Positions 26,557-37,189 of a stretch of DNA of 64,000 nt are shown here, in pieces (within the stretch, counting starts at the first letter, position 1; each line of letters opens with the position of its first letter). The DNA is taken from positions 186,001 to 250,000 of the forward strand of contig NZ_MUIO01000002.1 in assembly GCF_002087235.1 (NCBI RefSeq). Direction: 5' to 3'. This stretch comes from Pseudomonas floridensis. Its GTDB lineage: Bacteria; Pseudomonadota; Gammaproteobacteria; Pseudomonadales; Pseudomonadaceae. The notes beneath the pieces are model-generated. The model had not been told where the DNA came from. It searched no databases and worked only from the letters and a program-made list of their open reading frames with translations. A program made the position numbers and the translations under genes.

Positions 26557-27405
26557 ATGCTGGACAGACCTACCCGCGAACAGCTCGATTCTCTGGCCCG
26601 AAGTATGGTTGAGCGCTCGTTTTTGGTGGTCACCGGGGCTGGTATCAGCACAGCGTCCGGAATTCCCGATTATCGCGACAAGGAAGGCGTGCGACGCGGC
26701 AAGCAACCGATGATGTATCAGGAGTTCGTCGGCAACCCCGAGGCACGCCGGCGCTACTGGGCGCGGGCCATGCTCGGCTGGCCAAGAATTCGTGCAGCGC
26801 AGCCCAACGCTGCGCACCAGGCATTGGCCCGCTTGCAGAACCACGAAGCCATTAGCGGGCTGATCACCCAGAACGTCGACGCGCTGCACAGTCAGGCTGG
26901 TAGCCATGATGTCGTCGAACTGCATGGCAGTCTACACCGGGTGCTGTGCCTGGAGTGTCATCAGCGCCATGATCGCACGGCGATTCAGGACGTGCTGCTG
27001 AAGCAGAATGCTTACCTGTTGGGCGTTCATGCTACGCAGGCGCCCGATGGCGACACGCTGCTGGACCCGGCCTTCGAGGCAGGCTTCAAGGTGCCACATT
27101 GCCCTCACTGCCAAGGCGACCGGCTCAAGCCGGACGTGGTGTTCTTCGGCGAGAACGTCGCCCCGCCCACGGCCGCGAAAGCCACGTCCAGTGTGGAGCG
27201 CGCCGAGGGCCTGCTGGTGGTGGGCACTTCGCTGATGGCCTGGTCGGCGTTTCGCCTGTGCAAGGCGATGGCCGAACAGGGCAAACCCATCATAGCGATC
27301 AACCACGGCAAGACACGCGCTGACGATTTGCTGGAGCAGAAGATCGAGGCCTCCTGCGAAGAGCTGCTGCCGCTGCTGGCCGAACAGCTGACGCTATCCC
27401 GCTAA
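26557..27405 (+). CDS. Sir2-family NAD-dependent protein deacetylase
   Basis: The 282-aa protein has the NAD-binding motifs GAGISTASGIPDYRD and TQNVDALH, the catalytic His in ELHGSLH, and the zinc pairs CLECH and CPHC (about residues 129-132 and 187-190). All are intact, so it should deacylate lysines using NAD. The insert between the two Cys pairs is longer than in CobB, as in class II (SIRT4-like) sirtuins. It is divergent from the PhzF gene. Confidence 0.92.
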   Translation: MLDRPTREQLDSLARSMVERSFLVVTGAGISTASGIPDYRDKEGVRRGKQPMMYQEFVGNPEARRRYWARAMLGWPRIRAAQPNAAHQALARLQNHEAISGLITQNVDALHSQAGSHDVVELHGSLHRVLCLECHQRHDRTAIQDVLLKQNAYLLGVHATQAPDGDTLLDPAFEAGFKVPHCPHCQGDRLKPDVVFFGENVAPPTAAKATSSVERAEGLLVVGTSLMAWSAFRLCKAMAEQGKPIIAINHGKTRADDLLEQKIEASCEELLPLLAEQLTLSR

Positions 27406-27408
27406 GCG

Positions 27409-28389
27409 TTAACCGGCGACCTCGACCGGCCGCGTATCGCGGATCAAGGCCGGAATCGCACGGATATAGATCAATTCGCTCACCAACTCGACCAGTGTCT
27501 GGGTGATGACCGCTGCAGCCGCCAGTTCTCTGATCCCCTCAGGCAGTGCGAGCGCCAGCGGCAGCACCACCAGCGAGTTGCGTGTCGAAGTGCTGAACGC
27601 CACCGATCTGGCGGTCATGGCGGTCAGCCTGAACGCCCGTGCGACCAGAGCACCGGCCAGCGGCGCGAGCAGCGCGAACCCCAGGTACACGGGGATCACC
27701 GGCAGCAAACGCTCCAGGCTGTTCACCAGCGTCGGGATCTGCGAACCAATCACCACGACCAGAACCGCCGCCATGGCTGGAACTGGCATCCAGGCCCATG
27801 CCGCGTTCCAGCGCTGCATGACGGCTGAGCGTTTGCAACCGGCGGCAGTCAGCACCGCGAGCACCAGAGGCAAGGCAATCAACAGCACAAACGCCTCGAC
27901 GAAGGGGCGCAACGAGATCACTACCGATGACTCACTGCCCAGCATCAAGGCCAGATACAACGGCAGCAACAGCAATTGAAGCACAAGCAGCAGCGGCGTC
28001 GCCGCCAGCGTTAGCCTGGAATCACCTTTGCCCAGATGAGTGAAAACCACTACGTAATCGATACACGGCGTGAGCAGCACCAGCAGAGCCCCGACCAGAA
28101 TCGCCAGGTGTTCGGTCAAACCTCTGGTCAGCAGCCAGACCAGCAACGGGATGACAATGAAGTTGGCGATCAGCAGCGCGACCATGAAACGTCTGTCGCC
28201 AAGCCCTTGGCGCACCTCGAGAAACGGAATTTGCAGAAACATCGCATACATGAGCACGGCAATCGCAGGTGTCACCCATCCGGCCAGCATCTGAGAGGCT
28301 ACTGGTGCGAAAATCGCGCCGACGGCCGCCGTCAGCACTGCAATGAAATAGATCGGAATCTGCTGCCGTTCCAGTTGTTCTCTGCTCAC
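27409..28389 (-). CDS. BASS-family transporter (arsenic resistance/bile-acid:sodium symporter type)
   Basis: The 326-aa protein has about ten membrane helices. It contains LLTPCIDYVVVFTHLGKGDSRLTLA and FSTSTRNSLVVLPLALALP, which match the ACR3/arsenite-permease-like group of the BASS superfamily. No arsR or arsC lies nearby, so the substrate is uncertain. It converges on the sirtuin gene with a 3-base gap. Confidence 0.82.
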   Translation of the reverse strand: MSREQLERQQIPIYFIAVLTAAVGAIFAPVASQMLAGWVTPAIAVLMYAMFLQIPFLEVRQGLGDRRFMVALLIANFIVIPLLVWLLTRGLTEHLAILVGALLVLLTPCIDYVVVFTHLGKGDSRLTLAATPLLLVLQLLLLPLYLALMLGSESSVVISLRPFVEAFVLLIALPLVLAVLTAAGCKRSAVMQRWNAAWAWMPVPAMAAVLVVVIGSQIPTLVNSLERLLPVIPVYLGFALLAPLAGALVARAFRLTAMTARSVAFSTSTRNSLVVLPLALALPEGIRELAAAAVITQTLVELVSELIYIRAIPALIRDTRPVEVAG

Positions 28390-28464
28390 GCTGAATCCTT
28401 AAAACGTTGAATCGTAACCGGTGCGCAGAGTACCGCCTGCTGGCAACGCGATACGGGTGATGGG

Positions 28465-30828
28465 TCAGAAAAGCCCCAATTGTCCGCCAATCAGCGTACT
28501 GAAATCATCGTCTACGAATGGCAGGATCGCATCGGCCAAGGGTTGCAGCTGGCGGGTTACATAGTGGTCGTAATCAATGGGAGCCGTGCGGATTTCCAAT
28601 GGCTCGGGGCCTGCGACGGTCATCACGTAGCTGATCCAGCCGCCGCTCTGATACTGGCGCGGGCGACCCTGCCGGTCGTTGTAGTCATCGGCAATGCGCG
28701 CAGCGCGCACATGCGGCGGCACGTTGCGCTGATAATCGTCCAGCTTGCGACGCAGCCGCTTGCGATAGATCAGCAGGTCATCCAGATCGCCCGCGATTGT
28801 GCGGCGAACGTAGTCGCGTACATAGTCCTGATACGGCTGACGCTTGAAGATGCGCAGGTAAAGCTCCTGCTGAAACTGCTGAGCCAGCGGCGACCAGTCG
28901 GTGCGCACGGTTTCCAGCCCCTTGTAGACCATCTCTTCACTGCCGTCGGCGCGCGTGACCAGACCGGCGTAACGCTTCTTGCTGCCCTCCTCCGCGCCAC
29001 GTACCGTCGGCATCAGAAAGCGCTTGAAATGGGTTTCGTATTGCAACTCCAGCGCACTGTCCAGGCTGTACGTACGCTGCAAATGCTCACGCCACCATTG
29101 ATTGACCTGTTGCACCATCGCCTTGCCAATGCTGGCCGCCTCTTCCTGACCGTGAGGACGGCCCAGCCAGACGAACGTCGAATCAGTGTCGCCGTAAATC
29201 ACCGTGTAACCCTGCGCCTCTATCAACTCGCGGGTCTTGAGCATGATTTCATGCCCGCGCAGGGTGATCGATGAGGCCAGCCGTGGGTCGAAAAACCGGC
29301 AACCGCTGGAGCCGAGCACGCCGTAAAACGCGTTCATGATGATCTTCAGGGCTTGGGACAGCGGCGCATTCTGCTCGCGCTTGGCGGTTTCGCGCCCCTG
29401 CCAGACCCGCTCGACGATGGCCGGCAGGCTGTGCCGGGTGCGGGAAAACCGTGCGCCGCGAAAGCCTGGCACCGACTCGCTGTCGTCTGGATGACGCAGG
29501 CCCTCGATCAGCCCGACCGGGTCAATGAGAAACGTGCGAATGATCGACGGGTACAGGCTCTTGTAGTCCAGGACCAGCACCGACTCATACAGACCCGGCT
29601 GCGAGTCCATGACAAAACCGCCCGGACTGGCTTCAGGCAGGCGCTCGCCCAGATTGGGCGCGACGAAGCCCTGGCGATGCATCAGCGGAATGTACAAATG
29701 ACAGAACGCAGCCACCGAGCCGCCGCTGCGGTCGGCGGGCAGCCCGGTTACCGTGGCCCGCTCCAGCAGGAACGTCAGTAACTGCGTCTTGGCAAAGATC
29801 CGCGTGACCAGCTCACAATCCTTGATGTTGTAACGCGCCAGCGCGGGTTTGTCTTCGGCGAACATGCGGTTGATTTCGTCCATGCGCTGATAAGGCGTGT
29901 CGATGGCCTTGCCTTCACCCAGCAAGGTCTGCGCGACGTACTCCAGGCTGAACGACGGAAAGCTCCAGGTCGCCGAACGCAATGCTTCGATGCCATCGAT
30001 AACCAATCGCCCGCTGATGTCGGCAAAGAAATGATTGTTGCGGCTGCCATGTTCGCGCCAGCCCATGGACTCTCCACCACGACCCAGCTTGAGCGGCACG
30101 TTCAGGCGTTGCGCATGCTCATGCAGAACGCGCAGGTCGAACTGCACCACATTCCAGCCGATGATCGCGTCAGGGTCGTACAGGGCCAGCCAATCGTTGA
30201 GACGCTCCAGCAACTGTGCGCGGGTGTCACAATATTCGAGCTGAAAATCCAGCGTTTCGTCAGCACCGTTGGCCGGGCCCAGCATGTAGACATGGCGCTG
30301 GCCGCAGCCTTCCAGTGCGATTGAGTACAGCTCGCCACGCGCGGTGGTTTCGATGTCCAGCGACACCAGTTTCAATCGAGGGCGGTAATCTGCATCCGGC
30401 CTGATCTGAGCGTTGCAGAGCACGCCTTCATCATTCGCCGTACCGCTGAACTGGACGGGTGCGGTGATGAAACGCTCCATCAGGTAGCGCTCCGGCGGAC
30501 GGATGTCGGCCTCGTAAACGTCGACGTTGCCCTTGCGCAGCAGTTTTTCGATGTTCATCAATTGCCGGTGCTGCTGGCAGTACACACCCAGCACCGGCCG
30601 ATGACGGAAATCACTCAGTTGCAGCGGCCGCAATTCAACGCCACGCTCGGCCCGCAAAAGCGAGCGGGCGCGCTCCTGCTGTTCGGCGGGAATGAATGCG
30701 ACCGAGGGCTGACATGGCAGACGGATATGACGCGGGCCGTCGTCGGTCGCCAACCAGAAATCGACTTCAGTCCCGGCCGGCGTGTCCTGCCAGTGCCGAC
30801 TCAGGATGAAGCCCTGCTGTAAATCCAA
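28465..30828 (-). CDS. polB: DNA polymerase II
   Basis: The 787-aa protein is a family B polymerase of normal Pol II length. The 3'-5' exonuclease motif SLDIETT lies near residue 173 and the second, NVVQFD, near 235. Polymerase motif [11 protein letters not shown] and motif C YGDTDSTF are intact. Pol II serves in replication restart and translesion synthesis and is usually SOS-induced, but I could not point to a clear LexA box upstream. Confidence 0.95.
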   Translation of the reverse strand: MDLQQGFILSRHWQDTPAGTEVDFWLATDDGPRHIRLPCQPSVAFIPAEQQERARSLLRAERGVELRPLQLSDFRHRPVLGVYCQQHRQLMNIEKLLRKGNVDVYEADIRPPERYLMERFITAPVQFSGTANDEGVLCNAQIRPDADYRPRLKLVSLDIETTARGELYSIALEGCGQRHVYMLGPANGADETLDFQLEYCDTRAQLLERLNDWLALYDPDAIIGWNVVQFDLRVLHEHAQRLNVPLKLGRGGESMGWREHGSRNNHFFADISGRLVIDGIEALRSATWSFPSFSLEYVAQTLLGEGKAIDTPYQRMDEINRMFAEDKPALARYNIKDCELVTRIFAKTQLLTFLLERATVTGLPADRSGGSVAAFCHLYIPLMHRQGFVAPNLGERLPEASPGGFVMDSQPGLYESVLVLDYKSLYPSIIRTFLIDPVGLIEGLRHPDDSESVPGFRGARFSRTRHSLPAIVERVWQGRETAKREQNAPLSQALKIIMNAFYGVLGSSGCRFFDPRLASSITLRGHEIMLKTRELIEAQGYTVIYGDTDSTFVWLGRPHGQEEAASIGKAMVQQVNQWWREHLQRTYSLDSALELQYETHFKRFLMPTVRGAEEGSKKRYAGLVTRADGSEEMVYKGLETVRTDWSPLAQQFQQELYLRIFKRQPYQDYVRDYVRRTIAGDLDDLLIYRKRLRRKLDDYQRNVPPHVRAARIADDYNDRQGRPRQYQSGGWISYVMTVAGPEPLEIRTAPIDYDHYVTRQLQPLADAILPFVDDDFSTLIGGQLGLF

Positions 30829-31069
30829 CGTTGCAACCTCGATCAGACCATTCGGAGCCTGATTCTACGTGGCTATGGCGGCAAAGGCGCGCCTGACGGT
30901 CGGTTCAAGAAACAATTGCCGCCGCCGATAGCCCGATACAAGTACCTGACCATGGACTGACCGTCAGACCGAGCACACATGTCCGGGCGGGTGAGGCCTG
31001 TCTGTCTGCTCAAGACAGCCAATGCCTTCGCCCCGTCGTGTCGACGCTATTGACCGTGGAACAGCAGCA

Positions 31070-33655
31070 ATGAAATCGCTCGACTTGCCCGACTCTGTGC
31101 CAAGAGCCACCGCAGGCAACACATTTCTGGCACGCCGCACGCTCATGACCATGGTCGGCCTGCTGGGCGTGCTGTCGCTCGTCACACTCATTGCCCTGTT
31201 CTACATCGCCTATCAACTCAATCACAATGCCGCGCTGCAGAGTCAGCGGCTGGTCGAAAAAGTCTGGCAATCACGCGAAAAGGCACTGATTGCGACGTTC
31301 AAGGACAACGCCTACTGGGGCGACGCTTACAAGCATCTGCACATCCAGGTCGACCCGGAGTGGGCGTATCAGCGCAATAATCTGGGCGCTTCGCTGTATA
31401 CCGATTTCGGGTTCGAAGGCATCTTTGTCGTCGACGGTCGTGACCGGACTTCTTACGCCGTGGACAGCGGCGAACTGGTCTCGCTGCAACTGACGGACTG
31501 GCTGGACGGTAGCCAGGATCAGCTCATCATGCAGGCCCGCGAGCGCACTGACAGTGATGAAGTCTTTACCCAGATCCGCAAGGTCGATCATGTGCCGGTA
31601 CTGCTGATCGCCGCGCCGCTCACCACCGGTGGTGATGAGCAAGTGCAACAGACCGATTCCGTTCAGTCAGTGATGGTGTTGGCCTACCGCTTCACGCCTG
31701 AAAAACTGAAGCAGATGGGCACGTTGTACGGCATACACGGCTTGCGTACTGCTACCGACCCCGATGATGCCAGCCAGTTTCCCTCGGTCGAGACAGAACC
31801 GGGTCTGCTCTTGCGCTGGGATCCGGAGAAACCGGGTAAAAAACTGATCCGTGGACTACTGCCGGTGCTGCTGGTTTTTCTGATCACGCTGGGTTTCGTC
31901 GCCAGACGCGTGACCCGCAAGACCATCAGGACTGCCGAACTGATGGACCGACAGTTCGAGCTCATCACTCAGAACCGCGCGGCGCTGGCCAGCAGCGAAG
32001 AGCGCTTTCGCAACGTCGCCGAAACCGCCTCGGACTGGGTCTGGGAAACCGATGCCGAGTTACGCATCACCTACCTGTCGGAACGTTTCACTCGCGTGAC
32101 CGGCCATGCGGCACACCCCTGGATCGGACGCTACCTGGATCAATTGCTGAACTGCCAGACTCAGGCACTCAGTGACTGGGTGCGCCATGACCGAGCGGTG
32201 GATGAGCGCGCATTGCTGCGCTGTACCCACTACTCGCTGCAAGGCGCGGAACGGACCAGCAACATTGCCGTAAGACCCATCGTGCGCGACGACCGCGTGG
32301 TCGGCTATCTGGGCATTGCTTCGGATATCACCCAGGAAGTGGACAACCAGTCGCGCCTGTTCCATCTGTCCCAGCACGACGCACTGACGGGGCTGCCCAA
32401 TCGCACGCAGATGCAGGCATTTCTGAACCGCACGCTGGAAAACCGTTTTGAGCCGGGCTTTTCCCTGACCATGCTGAATCTGGACCTGGACAGCTTCAAG
32501 CCGGTCAACGATGTATTCGGGCACAGCGTCGGTGACGGCGTATTGCGTGAGGTCGCGGAGCGCCTGGCGTTCTGCCTGCCAGCCGACGGCCTGCTGGCCA
32601 GGCAAGGCGGCGACGAGTTCCTGATGGTAAGCACCCGTCTGGCCAGTATGGAAGACGTCGAGCATTTGTGCGAACGCCTGATTCGGCATGTTCAACGACC
32701 TTTTACTGTCAACAATCAGGACGTGTTCATCGGCCTGAGCATCGGCGTTGCGCTCTGCCCCTTGCATGCCGAGACCAGTCAGGACCTGATCCGGTTTTCC
32801 GATCTGGCGCTGTATCAGGCGAAAAAAGAGGGGCGCAACACCTGGCGTTTTTACGAGAAAGTCATGACCACGCGCATCACCGAGCTGCGCGACATGGAAA
32901 AAAGCCTGCGTGTGGCGGTCAGGAACGACGAATTCACCCTGCACTACCAGCCGCGCTACAGCGTCCACGACGGCAGACTCTCCGGCGCCGAAGCGCTGAT
33001 CCGCTGGGCGCACCCGACGTTGGGTTTGTGCATGCCCGACCAGTTCATCGGCCTGGCCGAGGAAAATGGCCTGATTCTGTCCTTGAGCGACTGGGTGCTG
33101 CACCGCGCCTGCAGCGATGCGGCCGACTGGGACGACGCCTTGCGCGTGTCGGTGAACATTTCTGCCGTGGAGTTCCGTATTCCCGGCCTGGTAGAGCGAG
33201 TCCGTCAGGTTCTGATGACGACCGGTCTGCCCAGCCATCGGCTGGAACTGGAGGTCACCGAGCGGGTGATGATCCACGACGCTCACGCGGCTTTGAAGCT
33301 GATGAATGACCTCAAGGCGCTGGGCGTCAGGTTGTCGATGGATGATTTCGGCACTGGCTACTCATCGCTGAGTTACCTGAGAATGTTTCCATTCGATGCG
33401 CTGAAGATCGACCGCAGCTTCATCAACGAAATAGACGCCAACACCCAAAGCCTGTCGATCGTTCAGGCGATCATCCAACTCGGGCGCAGCCTGTCGATGA
33501 CCATCACTGCGGAAGGCGTCGAAACCGAACGGCAACTGGCGCGCCTGCGGTCACTGGCCTGCGACGAAGCGCAAGGCTACTACCTGAACCGGCCTATGCC
33601 CCTGCCCGCGTTCCTGGAGGTCATTCAGGCTCAGACCCGCCAGTCGGAAAACTGA
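31070..33655 (+). CDS. CHASE4-PAS-GGDEF-EAL cyclic-di-GMP signalling protein
   Basis: The protein is 861 aa from the ATG at 31070 (an upstream ATG at 31022 is possible; neither ribosome site is strong). It has a TM helix (residues about 26-48), a periplasmic CHASE4-like sensor (KVWQSREKALIATFKDNAYWGDAY), a second TM (about 258-278), a PAS domain (ERFRNVAETASDWVWETD), GGDEF with intact RQGGDEF, and EAL with intact GAEALIRW. DDFGTGYSSLSYL and EGVETE are also present. It could both make and degrade c-di-GMP; which activity dominates cannot be told. Confidence 0.93.
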   Translation: MKSLDLPDSVPRATAGNTFLARRTLMTMVGLLGVLSLVTLIALFYIAYQLNHNAALQSQRLVEKVWQSREKALIATFKDNAYWGDAYKHLHIQVDPEWAYQRNNLGASLYTDFGFEGIFVVDGRDRTSYAVDSGELVSLQLTDWLDGSQDQLIMQARERTDSDEVFTQIRKVDHVPVLLIAAPLTTGGDEQVQQTDSVQSVMVLAYRFTPEKLKQMGTLYGIHGLRTATDPDDASQFPSVETEPGLLLRWDPEKPGKKLIRGLLPVLLVFLITLGFVARRVTRKTIRTAELMDRQFELITQNRAALASSEERFRNVAETASDWVWETDAELRITYLSERFTRVTGHAAHPWIGRYLDQLLNCQTQALSDWVRHDRAVDERALLRCTHYSLQGAERTSNIAVRPIVRDDRVVGYLGIASDITQEVDNQSRLFHLSQHDALTGLPNRTQMQAFLNRTLENRFEPGFSLTMLNLDLDSFKPVNDVFGHSVGDGVLREVAERLAFCLPADGLLARQGGDEFLMVSTRLASMEDVEHLCERLIRHVQRPFTVNNQDVFIGLSIGVALCPLHAETSQDLIRFSDLALYQAKKEGRNTWRFYEKVMTTRITELRDMEKSLRVAVRNDEFTLHYQPRYSVHDGRLSGAEALIRWAHPTLGLCMPDQFIGLAEENGLILSLSDWVLHRACSDAADWDDALRVSVNISAVEFRIPGLVERVRQVLMTTGLPSHRLELEVTERVMIHDAHAALKLMNDLKALGVRLSMDDFGTGYSSLSYLRMFPFDALKIDRSFINEIDANTQSLSIVQAIIQLGRSLSMTITAEGVETERQLARLRSLACDEAQGYYLNRPMPLPAFLEVIQAQTRQSEN

Positions 33656-33775
33656 CCGTCGGGTTATAGACGGTTTGAAGTCGTTTTGCCACTTGCCGGA
33701 TCGCACGGTCTGCACGATTCTGTCACAAACAACACTGTGCCCAGACACAGGGTCATTCTCACCCCGGAGAGCGCC

Positions 33776-34216
33776 ATGAAAACCGTCGCCCAGTTATTGA
33801 AATTGAAAGCCGAACAGAACCAGCAAGTACACACTATAGGCCCGGATCAGATGGTGCTCGACGCACTCAGGCTGATGGCCGAAAAAAACATTGGTGCCTT
33901 GCCGGTGGTCGAGAATGGCGTGGTGGTCGGGGTCGTCAGCGAACGAGACTATGCGCGCAAGATGGTCTTGATGGGACGCTCGTCGGTCGGCACTCCGGTC
34001 AGCGCGATCATGAGCAGCAAGGTGATTACCGTCAATCCGCAGCAGACCGTCGAAGCGTGCATGGGAATAATGACCGACAGCCACTTGCGCCATCTGCCGG
34101 TCGTGGAAAATGGCGAGCTGCTGGGCCTGCTGTCCATCGGTGACCTGGTCAAAGAGGCCATCAACGAACAGGCCAGCCTGATCCAGCAGCTGGAGCAGTA
34201 CATACGCGGCGAGTGA
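33776..34216 (+). CDS. CBS-domain pair protein
   Basis: The 146-aa protein consists of two CBS motifs (residues about 12-65 and 78-130) with LPVVENGVVVGVVSERDYARK and LPVVENGELLGLLSIGDLVK. Such stand-alone pairs bind adenine nucleotides and act as energy or ligand sensors. The ATG at 33776 has GGAG 7 bases upstream. No fused enzymatic domain. Confidence 0.9.
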   Translation: MKTVAQLLKLKAEQNQQVHTIGPDQMVLDALRLMAEKNIGALPVVENGVVVGVVSERDYARKMVLMGRSSVGTPVSAIMSSKVITVNPQQTVEACMGIMTDSHLRHLPVVENGELLGLLSIGDLVKEAINEQASLIQQLEQYIRGE

Positions 34217-34246
34217 CTGCCACGTCTGCGCGCCATACTTGCGTGA

Positions 34247-34780
34247 TCAGTCGTCCAGCGTCTTGCCCGCCGGTGCCGCCTTACCGGGCTTGGCGGCCTT
34301 TTCGGCAGGTGCCGGCCTGGCCTCAGGCTCAGGTGGCGCAACGGCCGCTTCCTGTTCACGCATCGGCATCTGGTCGATGGTGGCGAAAATCTCCTTGGGA
34401 TCGACTGCCCCGGATTTCTCGATCTTCTTCTCGCCGTCCTTGCCCACCAGAATGACTTTGGTCTGCGCACCGGCGCCCAGTTTCAGCTCACGAATCAGGG
34501 CCATGGTCGACTGTGCGTCCATCGTTTTGCCGTTGCGCTCACCAATAGTGTTGACCACGGTGAACAGCACCATGTTGCGCTGCGCGAACGCTTCACGGTT
34601 GGCGGGTTCGTCCAAGGCCTTCTTGATACTGACGAGCGTCGGGTCGACCGTGCTGGGAGCGATGATGATCAAGGGACGCGTCTTGCCGCGCTCCTGCGCC
34701 AGCGGGCTGTCGCCGTCGGCGGCCAGGGCCGTGCCGGCAGCGACAAGCAGAGTGGCGAGGGTCAGGGACCGGATTAGCAT
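34247..34780 (-). CDS. Exported DUF4174-domain protein
   Basis: The 177-aa protein has a signal peptide (LTLATLLVAAGTALAA), then a thioredoxin-like DUF4174 region (KTRPLIIIAPSTVDPTL ... KVILVGKDGEKKIE) without a CxxC active site, and ends in a Pro/Ala/Lys-rich tail. Function unknown; periplasmic location is likely. Confidence 0.82.
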   Translation of the reverse strand: MLIRSLTLATLLVAAGTALAADGDSPLAQERGKTRPLIIIAPSTVDPTLVSIKKALDEPANREAFAQRNMVLFTVVNTIGERNGKTMDAQSTMALIRELKLGAGAQTKVILVGKDGEKKIEKSGAVDPKEIFATIDQMPMREQEAAVAPPEPEARPAPAEKAAKPGKAAPAGKTLDD

Positions 34781-34915
34781 GGTGGGCTCCTTTCAAATCC
34801 ATTGGGGTAGCCATTGCGTCGACACACGCAATGCCCCCCTGTTCTACCGCATATCGGTCATCACGGTATAGTCCAGGATCGCGTCGCCCCGTAAACCCGG
34901 CCCTGCGACCTGCGC

Positions 34916-36118
34916 TCAGGCCAACCGATCGAGCTGCTGGCCAGACGCGCTGTCGAGGGTCTCGACGAGGCCCTGCACGATCATCTCGACCTCCGCAGCG
35001 TTCAGCACCAGAGGCGGCAACAGACGAATGACCTTGCCGCGGGTCACGTTGATCAGCAAGCCATGTTCCAGCGCGGCCAGCCTGGTCAGCTCGGGAATGG
35101 CCTGTTGCAATTCGACACCTATCATCAGCCCACGCCCGCGAACCTCCAGCACGTCAGGCCGGCCTTGCAACGCGTCCTGCAGCCGCTCAAGCAGCAGCGC
35201 CCCCTGCGCCCGGGCATTCTCCACCAGCCCTTGCTTCTCAATGATATCGATCACGGTGCACCCTGCGCGACAGGCCAGCGGATTACCGCCAAAGGTGCTG
35301 CCATGACTGCCCGGCGTAAACAGTTTCGCCGCTTTGCCCCGCGCTACACAGGCGCCGATCGGCACGCCATTGCCCAGCCCCTTTGCCAGCGTGATCACAT
35401 CCGGCACGATGCCTTCGTGCTGAAACCCGAACCATTCGCCAGTACGGCCCATACCCGTCTGGATTTCGTCGAGCATCAGCAACCAGTCGCGCCGGGTGCA
35501 ACGCTCGCGCAAGGCAGTGAAGTAGCCGGCCGGTGCGACGCGAACGCCGCCTTCGCCTTGAATCGGCTCGACCAGCACGGCGGCTATCCGGTGGCCATGG
35601 GTGATACACACCTTGTCGAACGCGGCCAGATCACCAAACGGCACCTTTATGAACTCCCCCGGCAAGGCGCCGTATCCCAGGCGCACCGCCGGCCCATCGC
35701 TGGCGCACAGGGTGCCCAGCGTGCGCCCGTGAAAGGCGTTCTCCATCACCACCACCAGCGGTTTTTCAATGTACTTATGCCAACCGTGCAACCGCGCCAG
35801 CTTGAGCGCGGTTTCGTTGGCCTCAGCGCCGGAGTTGTTGAAAAACACCCGATCCAGCCCGGATAACATGGTCAGCTTGAGCGCCAGCCGCTGCTGCCAA
35901 TCGATGCTGTAAAGATTGGAGGTGTGCAGCAACAACCCGGCCTGCTCGCGTATGGCAGCCACCAGCGCTGGATGAGAGTGACCGACATTGGTCACCGCCA
36001 CGCCCGCGACCGCGTCGAAGTACTCGCGCCCCTCCTTGTCCCACAGACGAGTGCCCAGGCCGTGGGTGAAGCTCAGCGCAAGCGGTTGGTAAGTGTTCAT
36101 CAGGCAGGCGGTGGTCAT
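34916..36118 (-). CDS. Acetylornithine/succinylornithine aminotransferase paralogue (ArgD family)
   Basis: The 400-aa protein is a class III PLP aminotransferase. Family motifs: [28 protein letters not shown], the acidic cofactor pair region [15 protein letters not shown], and the PLP lysine in [14 protein letters not shown]. Length and motifs fit ArgD/AstC. It stands divergent from a LysR regulator rather than in an arg or ast operon, which suggests an inducible catabolic role (inference). The ATG at 36118 has GGAGC 8 bases upstream. Confidence 0.88.
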   Translation of the reverse strand: MTTACLMNTYQPLALSFTHGLGTRLWDKEGREYFDAVAGVAVTNVGHSHPALVAAIREQAGLLLHTSNLYSIDWQQRLALKLTMLSGLDRVFFNNSGAEANETALKLARLHGWHKYIEKPLVVVMENAFHGRTLGTLCASDGPAVRLGYGALPGEFIKVPFGDLAAFDKVCITHGHRIAAVLVEPIQGEGGVRVAPAGYFTALRERCTRRDWLLMLDEIQTGMGRTGEWFGFQHEGIVPDVITLAKGLGNGVPIGACVARGKAAKLFTPGSHGSTFGGNPLACRAGCTVIDIIEKQGLVENARAQGALLLERLQDALQGRPDVLEVRGRGLMIGVELQQAIPELTRLAALEHGLLINVTRGKVIRLLPPLVLNAAEVEMIVQGLVETLDSASGQQLDRLA

Positions 36119-36223
36119 GATGTGAAGCTCCATGGGTGCATAACGTGTCTTTTGCAGTATCGTTAGCCACTAGAGCTGGATAAACGGCGAAATACTTCAA
36201 TCATTTTAAAGTCAGGCTTGATA

Positions 36224-37129
36224 ATGGATCTGTTTCAGGCAATGAAGGTGTATGTGAAGGTGGTCGAGACAGGCAGTCTGACGGCGGCCGCGCAAGCCTG
36301 CTCGATGTCCACGACCATGGTCGGTAATCATTTGCGCGCACTGGAACAGCGCCTGGGGGTCAGCCTGCTGAGACGCACGACCCGCCGCCAGCATCTGACC
36401 GAATTCGGAACGGCGTACTACGAGCGCTGCCTTGAAGTGCTTGGGCTGGTGGCGCAATCCGAACAGCTCGCCGAGCAGGCGCAGGACGAACCCGCCGGTA
36501 CGCTGCGGATCACCGCCCCTCTTACCTTCGGCTCGGAGAGCCTGGCGCCGGCCATTTGCGAGTTTTCCCGACGCTTCCCGCAGGTCCGGCTGGACGTGGT
36601 GCTGTCCAATCAGCGGCTTGACCTGATCGATAACGGCTTCGACATCGCAATCCGGTTGGGTGCCCTTCCCGAGTCATCGCCTTTGATTGCCAGACCGTTG
36701 CAGGACTACACACTGACCATCTGCGCATCGCCCGAGTACCTGGCGCGCCACGGCACACCTGCCCGTCCCGATGATTTGCGTGTGCACAATTGCCTGGCGT
36801 TCGCTTACCCGGCGGGCGACGAATGGCGCGATGCGGGCAAACGCTGGCGGATGACCGGCCCCGAAGGCGAAGTGCTGGTGGACGTGAACGGTTCAATGGT
36901 GATCAATACATCGTCAGGCCTGTGCCAGGCTGCGCGTGCGGGAATGGGGATTGTGATGCTGCCCGATGCGCTGGTGCAGCGCGATCTGCTAGACGGCCAA
37001 CTGGTCGCGCTGCTTACGGACTATCAACTGCCCAGACGCCCGATGAATCTGTTGTACGTCCAGGATCGTTACCGGCTGCCGAAACTGCGCAGCTTTGTCG
37101 ACTATGCGATGCAGCTCTGGGGACGCTGA
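36224..37129 (+). CDS. LysR-family transcriptional regulator
   Basis: The protein is 301 aa, with an N-terminal HTH (FQAMKVYVKVVETGSLTAAAQACSMSTTMVGNHLRALEQRLG) and a CrgA-like effector domain (FGSESLAPAICEFSRRFPQVRLDVVLSN). It is divergent from the aminotransferase with about 105 bases between starts and probably regulates it. Confidence 0.9.
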   Translation: MDLFQAMKVYVKVVETGSLTAAAQACSMSTTMVGNHLRALEQRLGVSLLRRTTRRQHLTEFGTAYYERCLEVLGLVAQSEQLAEQAQDEPAGTLRITAPLTFGSESLAPAICEFSRRFPQVRLDVVLSNQRLDLIDNGFDIAIRLGALPESSPLIARPLQDYTLTICASPEYLARHGTPARPDDLRVHNCLAFAYPAGDEWRDAGKRWRMTGPEGEVLVDVNGSMVINTSSGLCQAARAGMGIVMLPDALVQRDLLDGQLVALLTDYQLPRRPMNLLYVQDRYRLPKLRSFVDYAMQLWGR

Positions 37130-37158
37130 TCCGGCACGTGCATTGCGCACGTGCCGGA
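37130..37158. terminator. Bidirectional hairpin between convergent genes
   Basis: A perfect 12-bp stem (TCCGGCACGTGC, 5-nt loop) overlaps the LysR stop region and lies 32 bases past the convergent chemoreceptor's stop. It lacks a T-run on either strand, so it is a weak or factor-assisted terminator. Confidence 0.5.
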
Positions 37159-37189
37159 GGTCGGGTGGCTACGATGAATCAGCCGGGCA

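Noticed and set aside
32060..33286. A 408-codon antisense frame in the GGDEF-EAL gene
   Set aside because: Shadow of the sense gene, with no supporting ribosome site or domain.
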